A stretch of DNA of 25,669 bases from BS750m-G62 sp964577175 (GCA_964577175.1 CAZNYC010000055.1:1-25669); one strand, 5' to 3'. Shown: positions 1-7,868, counted from the first letter of the stretch. Notes: a model not told the origin generated them from the sequence alone. Numbers and translations: made by a program.

Positions 1-842
1 GTGTACCCGCTGCGGCAGACGACGAACCGGGCGCGGTTCAGCATCTCCTGCTGGCGCTGGCGGTCCAGGAAGCCGTGGACCTCGATCCGCCCGTCGATCG
101 TGCGGGTCTGCTCGGCCTCCGGCTTGCCGAGCGTCACGACGATCCGCTCGGCCTCCACCTCTCGCACCTTCTGGAGGATGGTGCGTTCGAGTTGGGTCCG
201 CGGCGGCTCGGGGCCGGAGATCGAGATGAAGAGGTCCACGTCCTGCGCGAGGTCCATCTTCCGGACGCTCGAAAGCGGCCCCGCGTAATACACCCTCGGG
301 CTGTCCCGCAGGTGGCGCATGTCGTGCGAGAGGCGCCCCGAAAGGTTCTGCTCCGGGTCGGCGGCGTCCGGCACGATGATGCGGTCGAACGGATTCAGAT
401 ACACGTAGTTGAAGAACTCGGTCGCGCGTTCGAACGCCTCCAGGCCCGGCGGGGTCATGAACCGCAACTGGTGCGTCAGGACGAAACTCGGCACGTGCCG
501 CGACCGCACCCGGAACCGGTTGTCGCTCAGGATCAGGTCGAACGTGCGGCGCCGCAGCAGCCGCCGCATGCGGATCGATTCCTTCTCGATGGCCCACAGC
601 ATGGCCGGCGCCATCGCCACGAACTTCGGCACGAAGTGTTTGCCGGACGAGTACGGCGGCGGGTAATCCGGAATCCGCTCGAAGTCGCAGTCCGGCACCT
701 CGTGCTCCAGGAGGGTCAGGGCCCGGTCCTCGGCCGCGACCGTCACGCGGTGCCCCCGCTCAAGCAGGTACCGGATGATCGGCAGGTCGCGCGTGGCGTG
801 GCCCAGGCCCCACGAGAGGGGACTGACGAGGACGTGTTTCAT
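1..842 (-). CDS. GT-B glycosyltransferase, C-terminus cut by window edge
   Basis: Read leftwards from ATG at 842 the frame stays open for 280 codons to the window edge, so the C-terminal end is missing. The N-terminus MKHVLVSPLSWGLGHATRD has the glycine-rich GxGHxxR start of MurG/GT28-like nucleotide-sugar glycosyltransferases. The last residues, CRSGYT, match the start of the donor-binding segment of the same uncharacterised family (usual total about 350-400 residues). The start is fixed by an ATGA overlap with the upstream kinase-nucleotidyltransferase gene, which implies translational coupling. The inference is that the upstream enzyme makes an activated sugar and this enzyme may transfer it. 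Acceptor and sugar cannot be read from the sequence. Plus-strand frames over this region are shadows. Confidence 0.8.
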   Translation of the reverse strand, partial: MKHVLVSPLSWGLGHATRDLPIIRYLLERGHRVTVAAEDRALTLLEHEVPDCDFERIPDYPPPYSSGKHFVPKFVAMAPAMLWAIEKESIRMRRLLRRRTFDLILSDNRFRVRSRHVPSFVLTHQLRFMTPPGLEAFERATEFFNYVYLNPFDRIIVPDAADPEQNLSGRLSHDMRHLRDSPRVYYAGPLSSVRKMDLAQDVDLFISISGPEPPRTQLERTILQKVREVEAERIVVTLGKPEAEQTRTIDGRIEVHGFLDRQRQQEMLNRARFVVCRSGY

Positions 843-2839
843 CGGTCGGCCTTCGTGGAGTCCGGTGGAGGGGCAGGGGACGGCGACGCCGCCTCGTGCG
901 GCGAAAGGGGCGACCCCGCCGCCGGCGACGCGAACGCCGCCAGCGTTTTCAGGTACTCGCCCGGCCGGCCGGTATCGAACCGGTGCCCGCGCACCAGGCA
1001 TCCGAAACACGGCTCGTGCTTGCGGAGGAGGGCGAGGGCGTCGGTCAACTGGAACTCCCCGGCCTTGCGGACGTTGTGGTCGAAGAGGTGTTCCAGATGC
1101 GCGAACACCGCCGGCCCGAGGGCGTAGAGGCCGAAGAACGTGAGGAACGCGTCCTCCACGCCGTCCACCCGCAGATTCGCCTCGGCGTAATCGAGGGACG
1201 GTTTCTCGGCGAACTCGCTGACCGCGAGCAGACCGTCCTGCTCGGTCCACATGCCGGCGGCCGTGCCGAAACTAGAGACCTCCGCCGGGGCCGTCCGCGC
1301 CAGGCCCACCACGTGCCCGCCCGCCACTTCGTACGCGGCCACGACCTGGGCGGCGCACGGCGTGTCCGTGTCGCTGCGGAAGACGTGGTCGCCGAGCATC
1401 AGCAGAAACGGCTCCCCCGCCACCCACTCGCGGGCGCAGAGGACGGCATGGCCGAGACCCTCCTGCCGGTCCTGTTCGATGAACGAGACCCGCCGGCCCA
1501 GGTCCCTCAGCGCGGCCGCGTGCTCCCGCAGCGCCGTGGGCAGGCTGTTCAGATGGGCCGGCGACAGCGGGGCCTTGAAGAACGCCTCGAACGTCGGCCG
1601 GTCGTCCGGCTGGACCACCAGGGCCACCTCCTCGATGCCCGACCGCACCGCCTCCTCCACCACCACCTGGATGACGGGTTTGGCCAGGCCATCGCGGTCC
1701 ACCAGGGGCGCCAGTTCCTTCTTCACGGCCTTCGAGGCCGGGAACATCCGCGTGCCGAAGCCGGCGGCGGGGATGACGGCCTTTCGGATGCGGCCGGGCG
1801 GGGTGACGTCGAGCGGCAGGCAGGCCACGTCCAGGTCGCGCTCCAGGATCTCGGCCGCCCGGTCGCGCGACTCGGCGTCGCGGGCCAGGAGTTGGGCGGC
1901 GCCGTCGCCCTGGCTGCCCACGCCCTTGCCACCCCAGATGAGGTCCTGGATCGGCTCGTGGGCGAGGACCTCGTGCAGTGTCGGCGCCTCGAGTTCCTCC
2001 GGGCAGACGGGCGCAAGGTACGCGTCGAACAGCCGCTGGGCCTCGGTCATGAGCGCCCCGAGGGCCTCGCCGTCGCCGCGCTCGATGGCCGCCGCGGCCT
2101 CGGCCACGATCCGCTGGTTGACGGGCCCGAGATACTCGTGGACCGCCCGGTCGCGGTCGCTCGTCGGGAACGGGTAACACTGGTTCAGTTCCGCGAGGAT
2201 GCGGCGGGTGTCCTTGGCCTTGCGGAGGTCGACGATGAGCATGTGCAGGTCGCCGCCGGTGCGCAGGGGGTGGACGTCCACAAGGTCGGCGTCGAAGGTC
2301 ATGAGGATGGGCCGGCGGCCGAAGGCGCAGCCCTGGTCCATCCGTCCGCAGCGGGAGGGCGTGGTGAGTTCGCCCCGGTAGGCCACCTCCATCTCGCCGC
2401 GCACCGTCAACTTCAGGTCGTACAGGCGGTTGAACGCCCTGGCCGCCAGCACGCAGATCGCCGCCGAGGACGAGAGGCCCTTCGCCACCGGCAGGTCGGT
2501 CCGGTGATTGTCGATCGCCAGGCCGCCCACGTGATGGTGCATGAGGATCTGGTATGCCACGCCGGCCACGTAGGAGAACGGCCCGCCGGAGCGGGCCTCG
2601 CGGAGGAGGGCCTCGGGGTCCATCGGGATCTCGGCCGGGCCGATGCGCTCGTCGCCGCCCAGATCGGCCGTCACCACGAGGTGGGTCGGGTGCGGACGGA
2701 CCTCCGCCTCGATGCCCTGGTTCGTGCCGGTGATGATGCACCGGCCGGGGGCGATCTGCGCATTGGTCCGCCGATAGCCGCCCGCCCAGTCGGAATGCTC
2801 GCCGAAGAGGCAGATGCGGCCGGGAACGAACAGTCTCAT
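839..2839 (-). CDS. Bifunctional GHMP sugar kinase / GalU-type sugar-1-phosphate nucleotidyltransferase
   Basis: The protein has 666 residues and two complete enzyme halves. Residues 1-335 are a GHMP kinase: PGRICLFGEHSDWAGG (6-21, galactokinase-like motif 1), GLSSSAA (about 117-126, ATP loop) and GVGSQGDGAA (about 305-315, motif 3). From about 350 a GalU-like pyrophosphorylase begins: IRKAVIPAAGFGTR, then PASKAVKKEL, FAEKPSLDY, GEFQLTDAL and GHRFDTGRPGEYLK. The expected chemistry is ATP-dependent phosphorylation of a sugar at C1 followed by coupling to UTP or another NTP, a salvage route to a nucleotide sugar. Start 2839 is preferred over in-frame 2941 because motif 1 begins at once and GGGAGG lies about 8 bases upstream. 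It is expressed from a promoter at 3014-3042 and coupled to the glycosyltransferase downstream. The sugar is unknown; galactose, glucuronate and fucose are all possible. Confidence 0.9.
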   Translation of the reverse strand: MRLFVPGRICLFGEHSDWAGGYRRTNAQIAPGRCIITGTNQGIEAEVRPHPTHLVVTADLGGDERIGPAEIPMDPEALLREARSGGPFSYVAGVAYQILMHHHVGGLAIDNHRTDLPVAKGLSSSAAICVLAARAFNRLYDLKLTVRGEMEVAYRGELTTPSRCGRMDQGCAFGRRPILMTFDADLVDVHPLRTGGDLHMLIVDLRKAKDTRRILAELNQCYPFPTSDRDRAVHEYLGPVNQRIVAEAAAAIERGDGEALGALMTEAQRLFDAYLAPVCPEELEAPTLHEVLAHEPIQDLIWGGKGVGSQGDGAAQLLARDAESRDRAAEILERDLDVACLPLDVTPPGRIRKAVIPAAGFGTRMFPASKAVKKELAPLVDRDGLAKPVIQVVVEEAVRSGIEEVALVVQPDDRPTFEAFFKAPLSPAHLNSLPTALREHAAALRDLGRRVSFIEQDRQEGLGHAVLCAREWVAGEPFLLMLGDHVFRSDTDTPCAAQVVAAYEVAGGHVVGLARTAPAEVSSFGTAAGMWTEQDGLLAVSEFAEKPSLDYAEANLRVDGVEDAFLTFFGLYALGPAVFAHLEHLFDHNVRKAGEFQLTDALALLRKHEPCFGCLVRGHRFDTGRPGEYLKTLAAFASPAAGSPLSPHEAASPSPAPPPDSTKADR

Positions 2840-2896
2840 CCGTGCCCTCCCTGATTTGGCGTGCGGCGACGCGGACGCTATACCCTTGGGGTGTGC

Positions 2897-2920
2897 CACG
2901 GCCGGCGTTGCCCGGCCGTG
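2897..2920 (-). repeat. Leader hairpin
   Basis: Perfect 9-bp inverted repeat, CACGGCCGG and CCGGCCGTG, with a 6-base loop. It lies in the roughly 168-base leader between the predicted start site and the kinase-nucleotidyltransferase ATG. There is no U-tract, so it is not an obvious terminator; whether it regulates is unknown. Confidence 0.5.
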
Positions 2921-3013
2921 CGCTGCGAGCCGCGCCCGCACCCGGATGCCCGGTGGTCCGAGAAGGCCGCCGCGCGGGAATTCGGGCCGTGTGACAGCCG
3001 GTGCATTAGACAG

Positions 3014-3042
3014 ACCTTAGCGCCCCGGCCGCCCGGTGTCAA
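3014..3042 (-). promoter_or_regulatory. Sigma70-type promoter for the kinase-nucleotidyltransferase operon
   Basis: On the minus strand, TTGACA (3042-3037), a 17-base spacer and TAAGGT (3019-3014). The -35 is perfect and the -10 keeps the first, second and last consensus bases. Transcription would start near 3007. Confidence 0.6.
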
Positions 3043-3057
3043 GCCGGAGCAAATCCT

Positions 3058-3086
3058 TTGTACCCGTCCGCCGCAGGCAGTATAGT
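3058..3086 (+). promoter_or_regulatory. Sigma70-type promoter for hxlB
   Basis: TTGTAC (3058-3063), a 17-base spacer and TATAGT (3081-3086), with the start expected near 3093, about 21 bases before the hxlB ATG. It is back-to-back with the minus-strand promoter; the two -35 boxes are only 15 bases apart. Confidence 0.6.
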
Positions 3087-3113
3087 GTCGCGGGAACTCC
3101 AGCCGGCGGTGCC

Positions 3114-3677
3114 ATGCCCATCCAGAAAGCCATCGACGCCATACTCCAGGAGATGCAGCGGACGCTCGACGGCGTCTCCGCCGACGGGTGCGAGGACCTC
3201 GCCGAAGCCATCCTCCGGGCCCACCGGATCTACGTGGCCGGCGGGGGACGCTCCGGCCTCATGGCCCGGGCGCTGGCGATGCGGCTCATGCACCTGGGCC
3301 TCGTGACGTACGTCGTGGGCGAGACCACCACCCCCGCCATCCAGGGCGGCGACCTGCTGGTGGCGTGCTCGGCGAGCGGCGAGACGCACGTCACGGTCCT
3401 CGTCTCGAAGGTGGCCCGCGACGCCGGCGCCTGCGTCTTCGCCGTCACCGCCACGCCGGGCTCGCCCATGGCCCGGCAGGCGGACCAGACGATCATCATC
3501 CCCGCCCCGTCCAAGCGGGCGGGACCCCGGCCGGAGGCCGAACCCTCCGCCCAGTACGGCGGGTCGCTCTTCGAGCAGGCCCTGCTCGTGCTCCTGGATG
3601 CGATCAGCGCCGAGATCGGCCGCCGTCTCGGCCGGGGACCCCAGGACCTCGCCTCCCGCCACGCCAACCTCGAGTGA
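3114..3677 (+). CDS. hxlB: 6-phospho-3-hexuloisomerase (SIS domain)
   Basis: 187 residues, the normal size for this family. GGGRSGLMARALAMRLMHLG, then YVVGETTTPAI and CSASGET are the signature SIS-fold segments of PHI, which interconverts D-arabino-3-hexulose 6-phosphate and fructose 6-phosphate in the ribulose monophosphate route (formaldehyde fixation, or pentose supply when run backwards). The C-terminal SLFEQALLVLLDAI is also typical. An ATG at 3114 (MPIQKAI) is chosen because the predicted promoter and leader end just before it; the in-frame extension to 3036 would include the promoter. No hexulose-6-phosphate synthase gene lies beside it. Assignment to PHI rather than another SIS isomerase is likely but rests on motif resemblance. 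Confidence 0.85.
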   Translation: MPIQKAIDAILQEMQRTLDGVSADGCEDLAEAILRAHRIYVAGGGRSGLMARALAMRLMHLGLVTYVVGETTTPAIQGGDLLVACSASGETHVTVLVSKVARDAGACVFAVTATPGSPMARQADQTIIIPAPSKRAGPRPEAEPSAQYGGSLFEQALLVLLDAISAEIGRRLGRGPQDLASRHANLE

Positions 3678-3701
3678 CATCCCTGGTACCGCGACCGCGG
3701 G

Positions 3702-3730
3702 TTGACACGCCGTCGCCCAGCCCCTAGACT
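3702..3730 (+). promoter_or_regulatory. Sigma70-type promoter for the YkgJ-psd-pssA operon
   Basis: TTGACA (3702-3707), a 17-base spacer and TAGACT (3725-3730). The expected start is near 3737, followed by AAGAGGA (about 3739) as ribosome-binding site for the ATG at 3752, giving a very short leader. Confidence 0.65.
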
Positions 3731-3751
3731 CAAACTCAAGAGGATACGCTT

Positions 3752-4138
3752 ATGAGGGATTCCGTTTCCGATATTGCCCACGTCAACCGCGAGTACGTTG
3801 ACGAAACCGACGGATTGGCGGCGCGCGTGGGTCTCTGGTTCATCCGGCTGGCCGGCCAGGTCCGGCGCCAGTACCTCTGCCGGCTGAGGCCGGGCTACGT
3901 GACCCGGACGCGGACGCGGCGGCGCGGCGAGTGTCGGCAGTGCGGCTCCTGCTGCCAGTTGACCTTCCGGTGTCCGTTCTGGCAGGACGACGGCCTGTGC
4001 AGCCACTACGACCGGCGGACACGCACCTGCCGCGACTTCCCTGTCGACGCCCGCGACCTGCGCCTGACGCGGGTCCCCTGCGGCTACTGGTTCGAGACGG
4101 AACCCGAGGACGCCGACGGTGCGGATACCGCTGGCTAA
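3752..4138 (+). CDS. YkgJ-type zinc/iron-chelating Cys-cluster protein
   Basis: 128 residues. The cysteine cluster CRQCGSCCQLTF, followed by RCPFWQDDGLCSHYD and TRTCRDFPVDARDL, is the pattern of the YkgJ/CxxCxxCC family, proposed to bind Zn or Fe-S. The N-terminal 55 residues are basic and carry WFIRLAG, possibly membrane-associated. The biochemical role of the family is unknown. Its stop lies 20 bases inside the GTG-initiated psd, so it is the first gene of a coupled psd-pssA operon with its own promoter. A link to lipid metabolism is inferred only from this position. Confidence 0.8.
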   Translation: MRDSVSDIAHVNREYVDETDGLAARVGLWFIRLAGQVRRQYLCRLRPGYVTRTRTRRRGECRQCGSCCQLTFRCPFWQDDGLCSHYDRRTRTCRDFPVDARDLRLTRVPCGYWFETEPEDADGADTAG

Positions 4139-4772
4139 ATACGGCGCGGCCCAGATTCTGCTCTTCGGCGGAGTGTCGCTGGTCGGGGCGGTCGTAACGG
4201 CCGTCCTCTTCTGGTACGTGGCCCCGCTCTTCGCCGCCGGCTTCCTGTTCGTGCTGTACTTCTTCCGGGACCCGTCCAGACGGGTGCCGGAGATGCCCGG
4301 CGTCGTGGTGTCGCCCGCGGACGGCAAGATCGTGGAAGTGGGCGAGGTGGAGGAGAACACCTTTCTCCACGTCCGCGCCCACAAGATCGCCATCTTCATG
4401 TCGCTCCTGGACGTGCACGTCAACCGCGTGCCGTGCGACGGCCGGGTCGAGGCGGTCGTGCACACGCCCGGCGGATACCATAACGCCGCCGCGGAGGCGG
4501 CCTCGCGCGAGAACGAGGCCGTCGCCATGGTCCTCGCCGGCGTCGAGGACCGGACGCGGGTCCTCGTTCGGCAGGTGGCGGGGCTCGTGGCCCGGCGCAT
4601 CGTCTGCGACGCCGACGAGGGCGACGCGGTGGTCCGCGGCCGGCGGTACGGTATGATCAAGTTCGGCTCGCGCCTGGAGGTCTTCGTGCCGGTGGAAACG
4701 GGTTTTGAACCGGCCGTCCGGATGGGCCAGCGCGTCCGCGGCGGCGAAACCGTGCTGGGGCGGTTCCGATGA
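4119..4772 (+). CDS. psd: Phosphatidylserine decarboxylase proenzyme
   Basis: 217 residues, the short archaeal/planctomycete-type Psd. It converts phosphatidylserine to phosphatidylethanolamine at the inner face of the membrane. Residues 10-45 form two hydrophobic segments; VVSPADGKI and the histidine in LLDVHVNRVP are the conserved active-site stretches. Self-cleavage is expected in IKFGSRLEVF between Gly183 and Ser184, giving a pyruvoyl alpha chain of 34 residues. Initiation is at GTG 4119, overlapping the Cys-cluster gene by 20 bases; the next gene begins in an ATGA overlap. Substrate PS would come from the adjacent pssA, so the whole PE pathway from CDP-diacylglycerol is in one transcript. 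Confidence 0.92.
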   Translation: MRIPLAKYGAAQILLFGGVSLVGAVVTAVLFWYVAPLFAAGFLFVLYFFRDPSRRVPEMPGVVVSPADGKIVEVGEVEENTFLHVRAHKIAIFMSLLDVHVNRVPCDGRVEAVVHTPGGYHNAAAEAASRENEAVAMVLAGVEDRTRVLVRQVAGLVARRIVCDADEGDAVVRGRRYGMIKFGSRLEVFVPVETGFEPAVRMGQRVRGGETVLGRFR

Positions 4773-5638
4773 GAATCCCACGCGTCCTCGTCCTGCCGTC
4801 GGTCTGCACCCTCGCCAACGCCCTCTGCGGCTTCGGCGCCATTACCCTGATGACCCACGCCCTCATCGGCGTCCAGGCGCCGCACACCATCGGTCCCACC
4901 GACGTGAAGTGGGCGGGGTACCTCGTCCTGCTGGCCATGGTCTTCGACGCCCTCGACGGCCGCCTGGCCCGATACGCCCGGGCGACGAGCGACTTCGGCG
5001 GCCAACTCGACAGCCTGGCCGATGCGGTCAGTTTCGGCGCCGCCCCCGCGTTCCTGATGAACCGCGTCGTCGTCGAGAGCCTTCGCGCCGCCGTGCCGCA
5101 AGCGCTCGAAGACGTCCTCCGCGTGGCGTGGGTGTGCGCGGCCGTGTATCTGGGCTGCACGCTCATCCGGCTGGCCCGCTTCAACGTGGAGAACGTGCAC
5201 GAAGAAGAGGCCCACATGCATTTCAAGGGGCTGCCCTCGCCGGCGGCGGCCGGGGCACTCGTCTCGCTCATCATCGTCCTGGCGGAATTCATGGAGGAAG
5301 GCACGCATCCGCGGCTCTCCGGCGTCATGCTCTGGGTCCTGCCCATCCTGGCCGCGGTCCTTGGCCTGCTCATGGTCTCCGGTATCCGCTATTCGCATCT
5401 GCTGAACGTCTTCGTTCGGCGTCGGCGGCCGATCAGCCACCTGGTGCTGCTGCTCCTGGGCATCCTCCTGGTCGTCGTGCTGCGGGAGGTGATCCTGCCC
5501 GTCGGCTTCGGCGCCTACGCCCTGAGCGGACCGGTGCTGGACGTGGTCCGGCGGGTGCGGGGCCGGTGGCGGAAGGGCCGGCCGGCCGAGGACGGGCCGT
5601 CCGCGGAGACCGATGACGACGACGGGTCGGCGGATTGA
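4769..5638 (+). CDS. pssA: CDP-diacylglycerol-serine O-phosphatidyltransferase
   Basis: 289 residues, polytopic membrane protein. The CDP-alcohol phosphatidyltransferase signature DGxxARx8GxxxDxxxD is complete: D63, G64, A67, R68, G77, D81 and D85. It makes phosphatidylserine from CDP-diacylglycerol and serine, feeding the psd product encoded just upstream. N-terminal PSVCTLANALCGFGAI is typical of PssA rather than PgsA. The start ATG overlaps the psd stop as ATGA. The tail after about residue 255 is charged and probably cytoplasmic (EDGPSAETDDDDGSAD). The serine specificity is supported mainly by the psd pairing. Confidence 0.92.
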   Translation: MRIPRVLVLPSVCTLANALCGFGAITLMTHALIGVQAPHTIGPTDVKWAGYLVLLAMVFDALDGRLARYARATSDFGGQLDSLADAVSFGAAPAFLMNRVVVESLRAAVPQALEDVLRVAWVCAAVYLGCTLIRLARFNVENVHEEEAHMHFKGLPSPAAAGALVSLIIVLAEFMEEGTHPRLSGVMLWVLPILAAVLGLLMVSGIRYSHLLNVFVRRRRPISHLVLLLLGILLVVVLREVILPVGFGAYALSGPVLDVVRRVRGRWRKGRPAEDGPSAETDDDDGSAD

Positions 5639-5692
5639 CCGGTCTGGGCCCAACCACACATCGCGGGACCCGGCCGCGGCGGCCCAATACCC

Positions 5693-5721
5693 TTGACAGG
5701 TTTTCCCGCCGGCCATACCAT
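5693..5721 (+). promoter_or_regulatory. Sigma70-type promoter for lipoprotein-hisS
   Basis: TTGACA (5693-5698), a 17-base spacer and TACCAT (5716-5721). The predicted start near 5728 gives a short leader to the ATG at 5755. This is the only promoter-like pair in the 116 bases after pssA. Confidence 0.6.
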
Positions 5722-5754
5722 CCGCCGAGACCCGCCGACCGGAGAAGCGCCCCC

Positions 5755-6513
5755 ATGCGTTCCACGACGGCCCCGACATCCCGAGCCGTAGTCCTCGCCC
5801 TCGCCGGCCTGGCCTGCGCCGCGGCGTCCGGGTGCGGGTACGCCACCTCCGCCCGCATGTGGGCCGACTCCGCCCGTCCCGGCGGCGCCTTCTCCGCCGA
5901 GGGCGAGCAGTGGGCCTGGGACGGCGAACCCGTCACCTTCGAACTCCAGTGCGACCCCGGCGCGGTCCATTTCGTCGTCTTCGGCGTCGACGGCGAGGAG
6001 ACCGTCGTCAGCGTGCCCGCCGCCGAAGGGCACTACCGCTGGACCCGCTCGTTCGAGTGCGGCCCCGAGCCGCGGACCCTGGAGGTCTACGCCATCCCGT
6101 TTCTCATGCGGGGCCGATGCGACTGGGTCCACGACAAGGTCACCGACACGTGGACGTACTACCCGGGGCGGCACGAGCGGCCGGACGTCCAGACCGCCCG
6201 CGAAGAGACGATCCGCGTCACCGTGTACCGCAAGACCGTCCGGTTCCGGTTCGAGGGGCGCGGCGGTCCGCCCAAGGCCCTCACGCTCACCCTCACCCGG
6301 GCCGACGGCAAGGAGACCGACATCACCGGCGGCGTGGCGCCCGGGCCGGACAATCCACTCGTCGTGGCCGGGCCCGAGGACGGCGTCTACACGCTCGCCT
6401 ACACGCCGACGCACGACCAGGTGAGCCGGGCGGGCACGACGCAGGCGGCCCTCTCCATCGTCCACGCCGACGGGTCCGTCCAGCGCCTGGAGCAGGACGT
6501 CGAGACCCCATGA
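5755..6513 (+). CDS. Exported lipoprotein of unknown function
   Basis: 252 residues. A signal peptide rich in Ala/Leu ends in AAASGC, a lipobox-like site for lipid attachment at about residue 24. The mature part is mostly beta-type sequence: two stretches (FELQCDPGAVHFVVFGVDG and LTLTLTRADGKETDITGG) look like immunoglobulin-like strands, and YTLAYTPTHDQ resembles the last strands of such a domain. I do not recognise the family. Start 5755 is chosen because it places the signal peptide at the N-terminus; an in-frame extension to 5635 would cover the promoter. It ends 19 bases before hisS and is probably cotranscribed with it, though no functional connection is apparent. Confidence 0.75.
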   Translation: MRSTTAPTSRAVVLALAGLACAAASGCGYATSARMWADSARPGGAFSAEGEQWAWDGEPVTFELQCDPGAVHFVVFGVDGEETVVSVPAAEGHYRWTRSFECGPEPRTLEVYAIPFLMRGRCDWVHDKVTDTWTYYPGRHERPDVQTAREETIRVTVYRKTVRFRFEGRGGPPKALTLTLTRADGKETDITGGVAPGPDNPLVVAGPEDGVYTLAYTPTHDQVSRAGTTQAALSIVHADGSVQRLEQDVETP

Positions 6514-6532
6514 CCCCCACGAAGGGCGCCGC

Positions 6533-7807
6533 ATGAAGATCCAGTCCGTCCGAGGCACGCGCGACTTCTACCCGGCCGAGATGGCCGTCCGCAACTGGCT
6601 CTTCGAGCGGTGGCGGCGGGCCGGCCGGCGGGCCGGATTCGTCGAGGTCGACGGGCCCGTCCTGGAGCCACTCGACCTCTACACCGAGAAGAGCGGCGAG
6701 GAGATCGTCGAGCAACTCTACTGGCTCGAGGACAAGGGCGGCCGGCGCCTTGCGCTTCGGCCGGAGTTCACGCCCACGCTGGCGCGCATGATCGCCGCCC
6801 GCCAGGCGGCCCTGCCGGTGCCCGTCCGATGGTTCAACATTTCCCGCTGTTTCCGCTACGAGCGGGCCCAGAAGGGCCGCCTCCGCGAGTTCTTCCAGTG
6901 GAACGTGGACCTCGTGGGCATCGAGGACGAAATCGCCGACGCCGAGTGCATCGCCCTGGCCGTCGACGGGCTCAGGGAAGTCGGCCTCGGGCCGGACGAC
7001 GTGGTCGTGCGCATCAACGACCGCCGGCTGCTGGCGACCCTGGTGCATCATCTCGGCGTGACCGATGAGCAGGTGCCGCAGGTCTTCGCCGCCCTGGACA
7101 AACGCGACAAGGTCCCGCCGGAGGCCCTGGAGGAGATGCTCGCCAAGGTCGGCCTTTCCGACCAGCAGCGCGGGGGACTGGACCGCATCCTCGCCTGGCA
7201 GAACCTTGCGGATATCGACGAAGAGGAACGCGCCGCGCCCGACGTCGCCGAGGCCGTCGACAGCCTCTCGCGTCTCTTCGGCCACCTGGACGCCTGCGGG
7301 GTGGCGGACTGGTGCCGGTTCGACATCGGCATCGTCCGCGGCCTGGCCTACTACACGGGGCCCGTGTGGGAGGTCCACGACCGCCGCGGCGAGTTGCGGG
7401 CCGTCTTCGGTGGAGGGCGGTACGACCGGCTCCTCGCGGACGTGGGCGGCAAGCCGATGCCGGCGTGCGGGTTCGGCTGCGGCGACGCGGTCCTCGGTCT
7501 CCTGCTCCAAGACCGGGGCCTGCTGCCCGAGATGCCCGCCGCCGTCGAGTTCTACGTGGCCTCCGCCGGCGAGGCGGACCTGCGGGAGGTGCTGGAGGTC
7601 GTCCGGCACCTGCGCAGCCGCGACCGCGCCGCGGCGTTCGACCCGAAGGGCGGCAGCCTGAAGCGCCAGATGAAGAAGGCCAGCGACGCCGGCGCCCGCT
7701 TCGCCGTCATCGTGGGCGACGCCTTCGGCGACGAGCGGCGCGTGACCGTCCGCGAGATGGACTCCGGCGAGCAGCGCGACGTGGCCCTGGAGGACCTGGG
7801 CGCATAG
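6533..7807 (+). CDS. hisS: Histidyl-tRNA synthetase
   Basis: 424 residues, normal for class II HisRS. It charges tRNA-His. Motif 1 region VRGTRDFYPAEM at the N-terminus, motif 2 RCFRYERAQKGRLREFFQ (about 104-121), the histidine-binding segment RGLAYYTG (about 269) and motif 3 VFGGGRYDRLL are present, followed by a C-terminal anticodon-binding domain ending near FAVIVGDAFGDERRVTV. Two details differ from the E. coli enzyme: Ala replaces Asp in the usual RGLDYYTG, and motif 2 runs into FFQWNVDLVG, a variant I associate with planctomycete and alphaproteobacterial-like HisRS. HisZ is less likely because all synthetase motifs and the anticodon domain are retained. Confidence 0.9.
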   Translation: MKIQSVRGTRDFYPAEMAVRNWLFERWRRAGRRAGFVEVDGPVLEPLDLYTEKSGEEIVEQLYWLEDKGGRRLALRPEFTPTLARMIAARQAALPVPVRWFNISRCFRYERAQKGRLREFFQWNVDLVGIEDEIADAECIALAVDGLREVGLGPDDVVVRINDRRLLATLVHHLGVTDEQVPQVFAALDKRDKVPPEALEEMLAKVGLSDQQRGGLDRILAWQNLADIDEEERAAPDVAEAVDSLSRLFGHLDACGVADWCRFDIGIVRGLAYYTGPVWEVHDRRGELRAVFGGGRYDRLLADVGGKPMPACGFGCGDAVLGLLLQDRGLLPEMPAAVEFYVASAGEADLREVLEVVRHLRSRDRAAAFDPKGGSLKRQMKKASDAGARFAVIVGDAFGDERRVTVREMDSGEQRDVALEDLGA

Positions 7808-7832
7808 CCTGGCGGCAGGATGCAAAACCTGG

Positions 7833-7860
7833 GGGCGGTGGGGCTCCGTACCCACCGCGC
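7833..7860. repeat. 28-bp palindrome, copy 1
   Basis: Arms GCGGTGGG and CCCACCGC around the loop GCTCCGTA, which is the exact reverse complement of the loop of the copy at 25476-25503. The right end GCGC is kept and the left end is GGGC. It lies 25 bases after the hisS stop. Confidence 0.75.
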
Positions 7861-7868
7861 ATGACGAT

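Noticed and set aside
75..2854. Long plus-strand open frames across the left end
   Set aside because: They are His/Arg-rich shadows of the minus-strand glycosyltransferase and kinase-nucleotidyltransferase, a usual effect at 70% GC.
3230..5779. 849-codon minus-strand frame opposite hxlB-psd-pssA
   Set aside because: The plus strand carries three recognisable enzymes with matching starts and overlaps; the minus-strand product has no family features.
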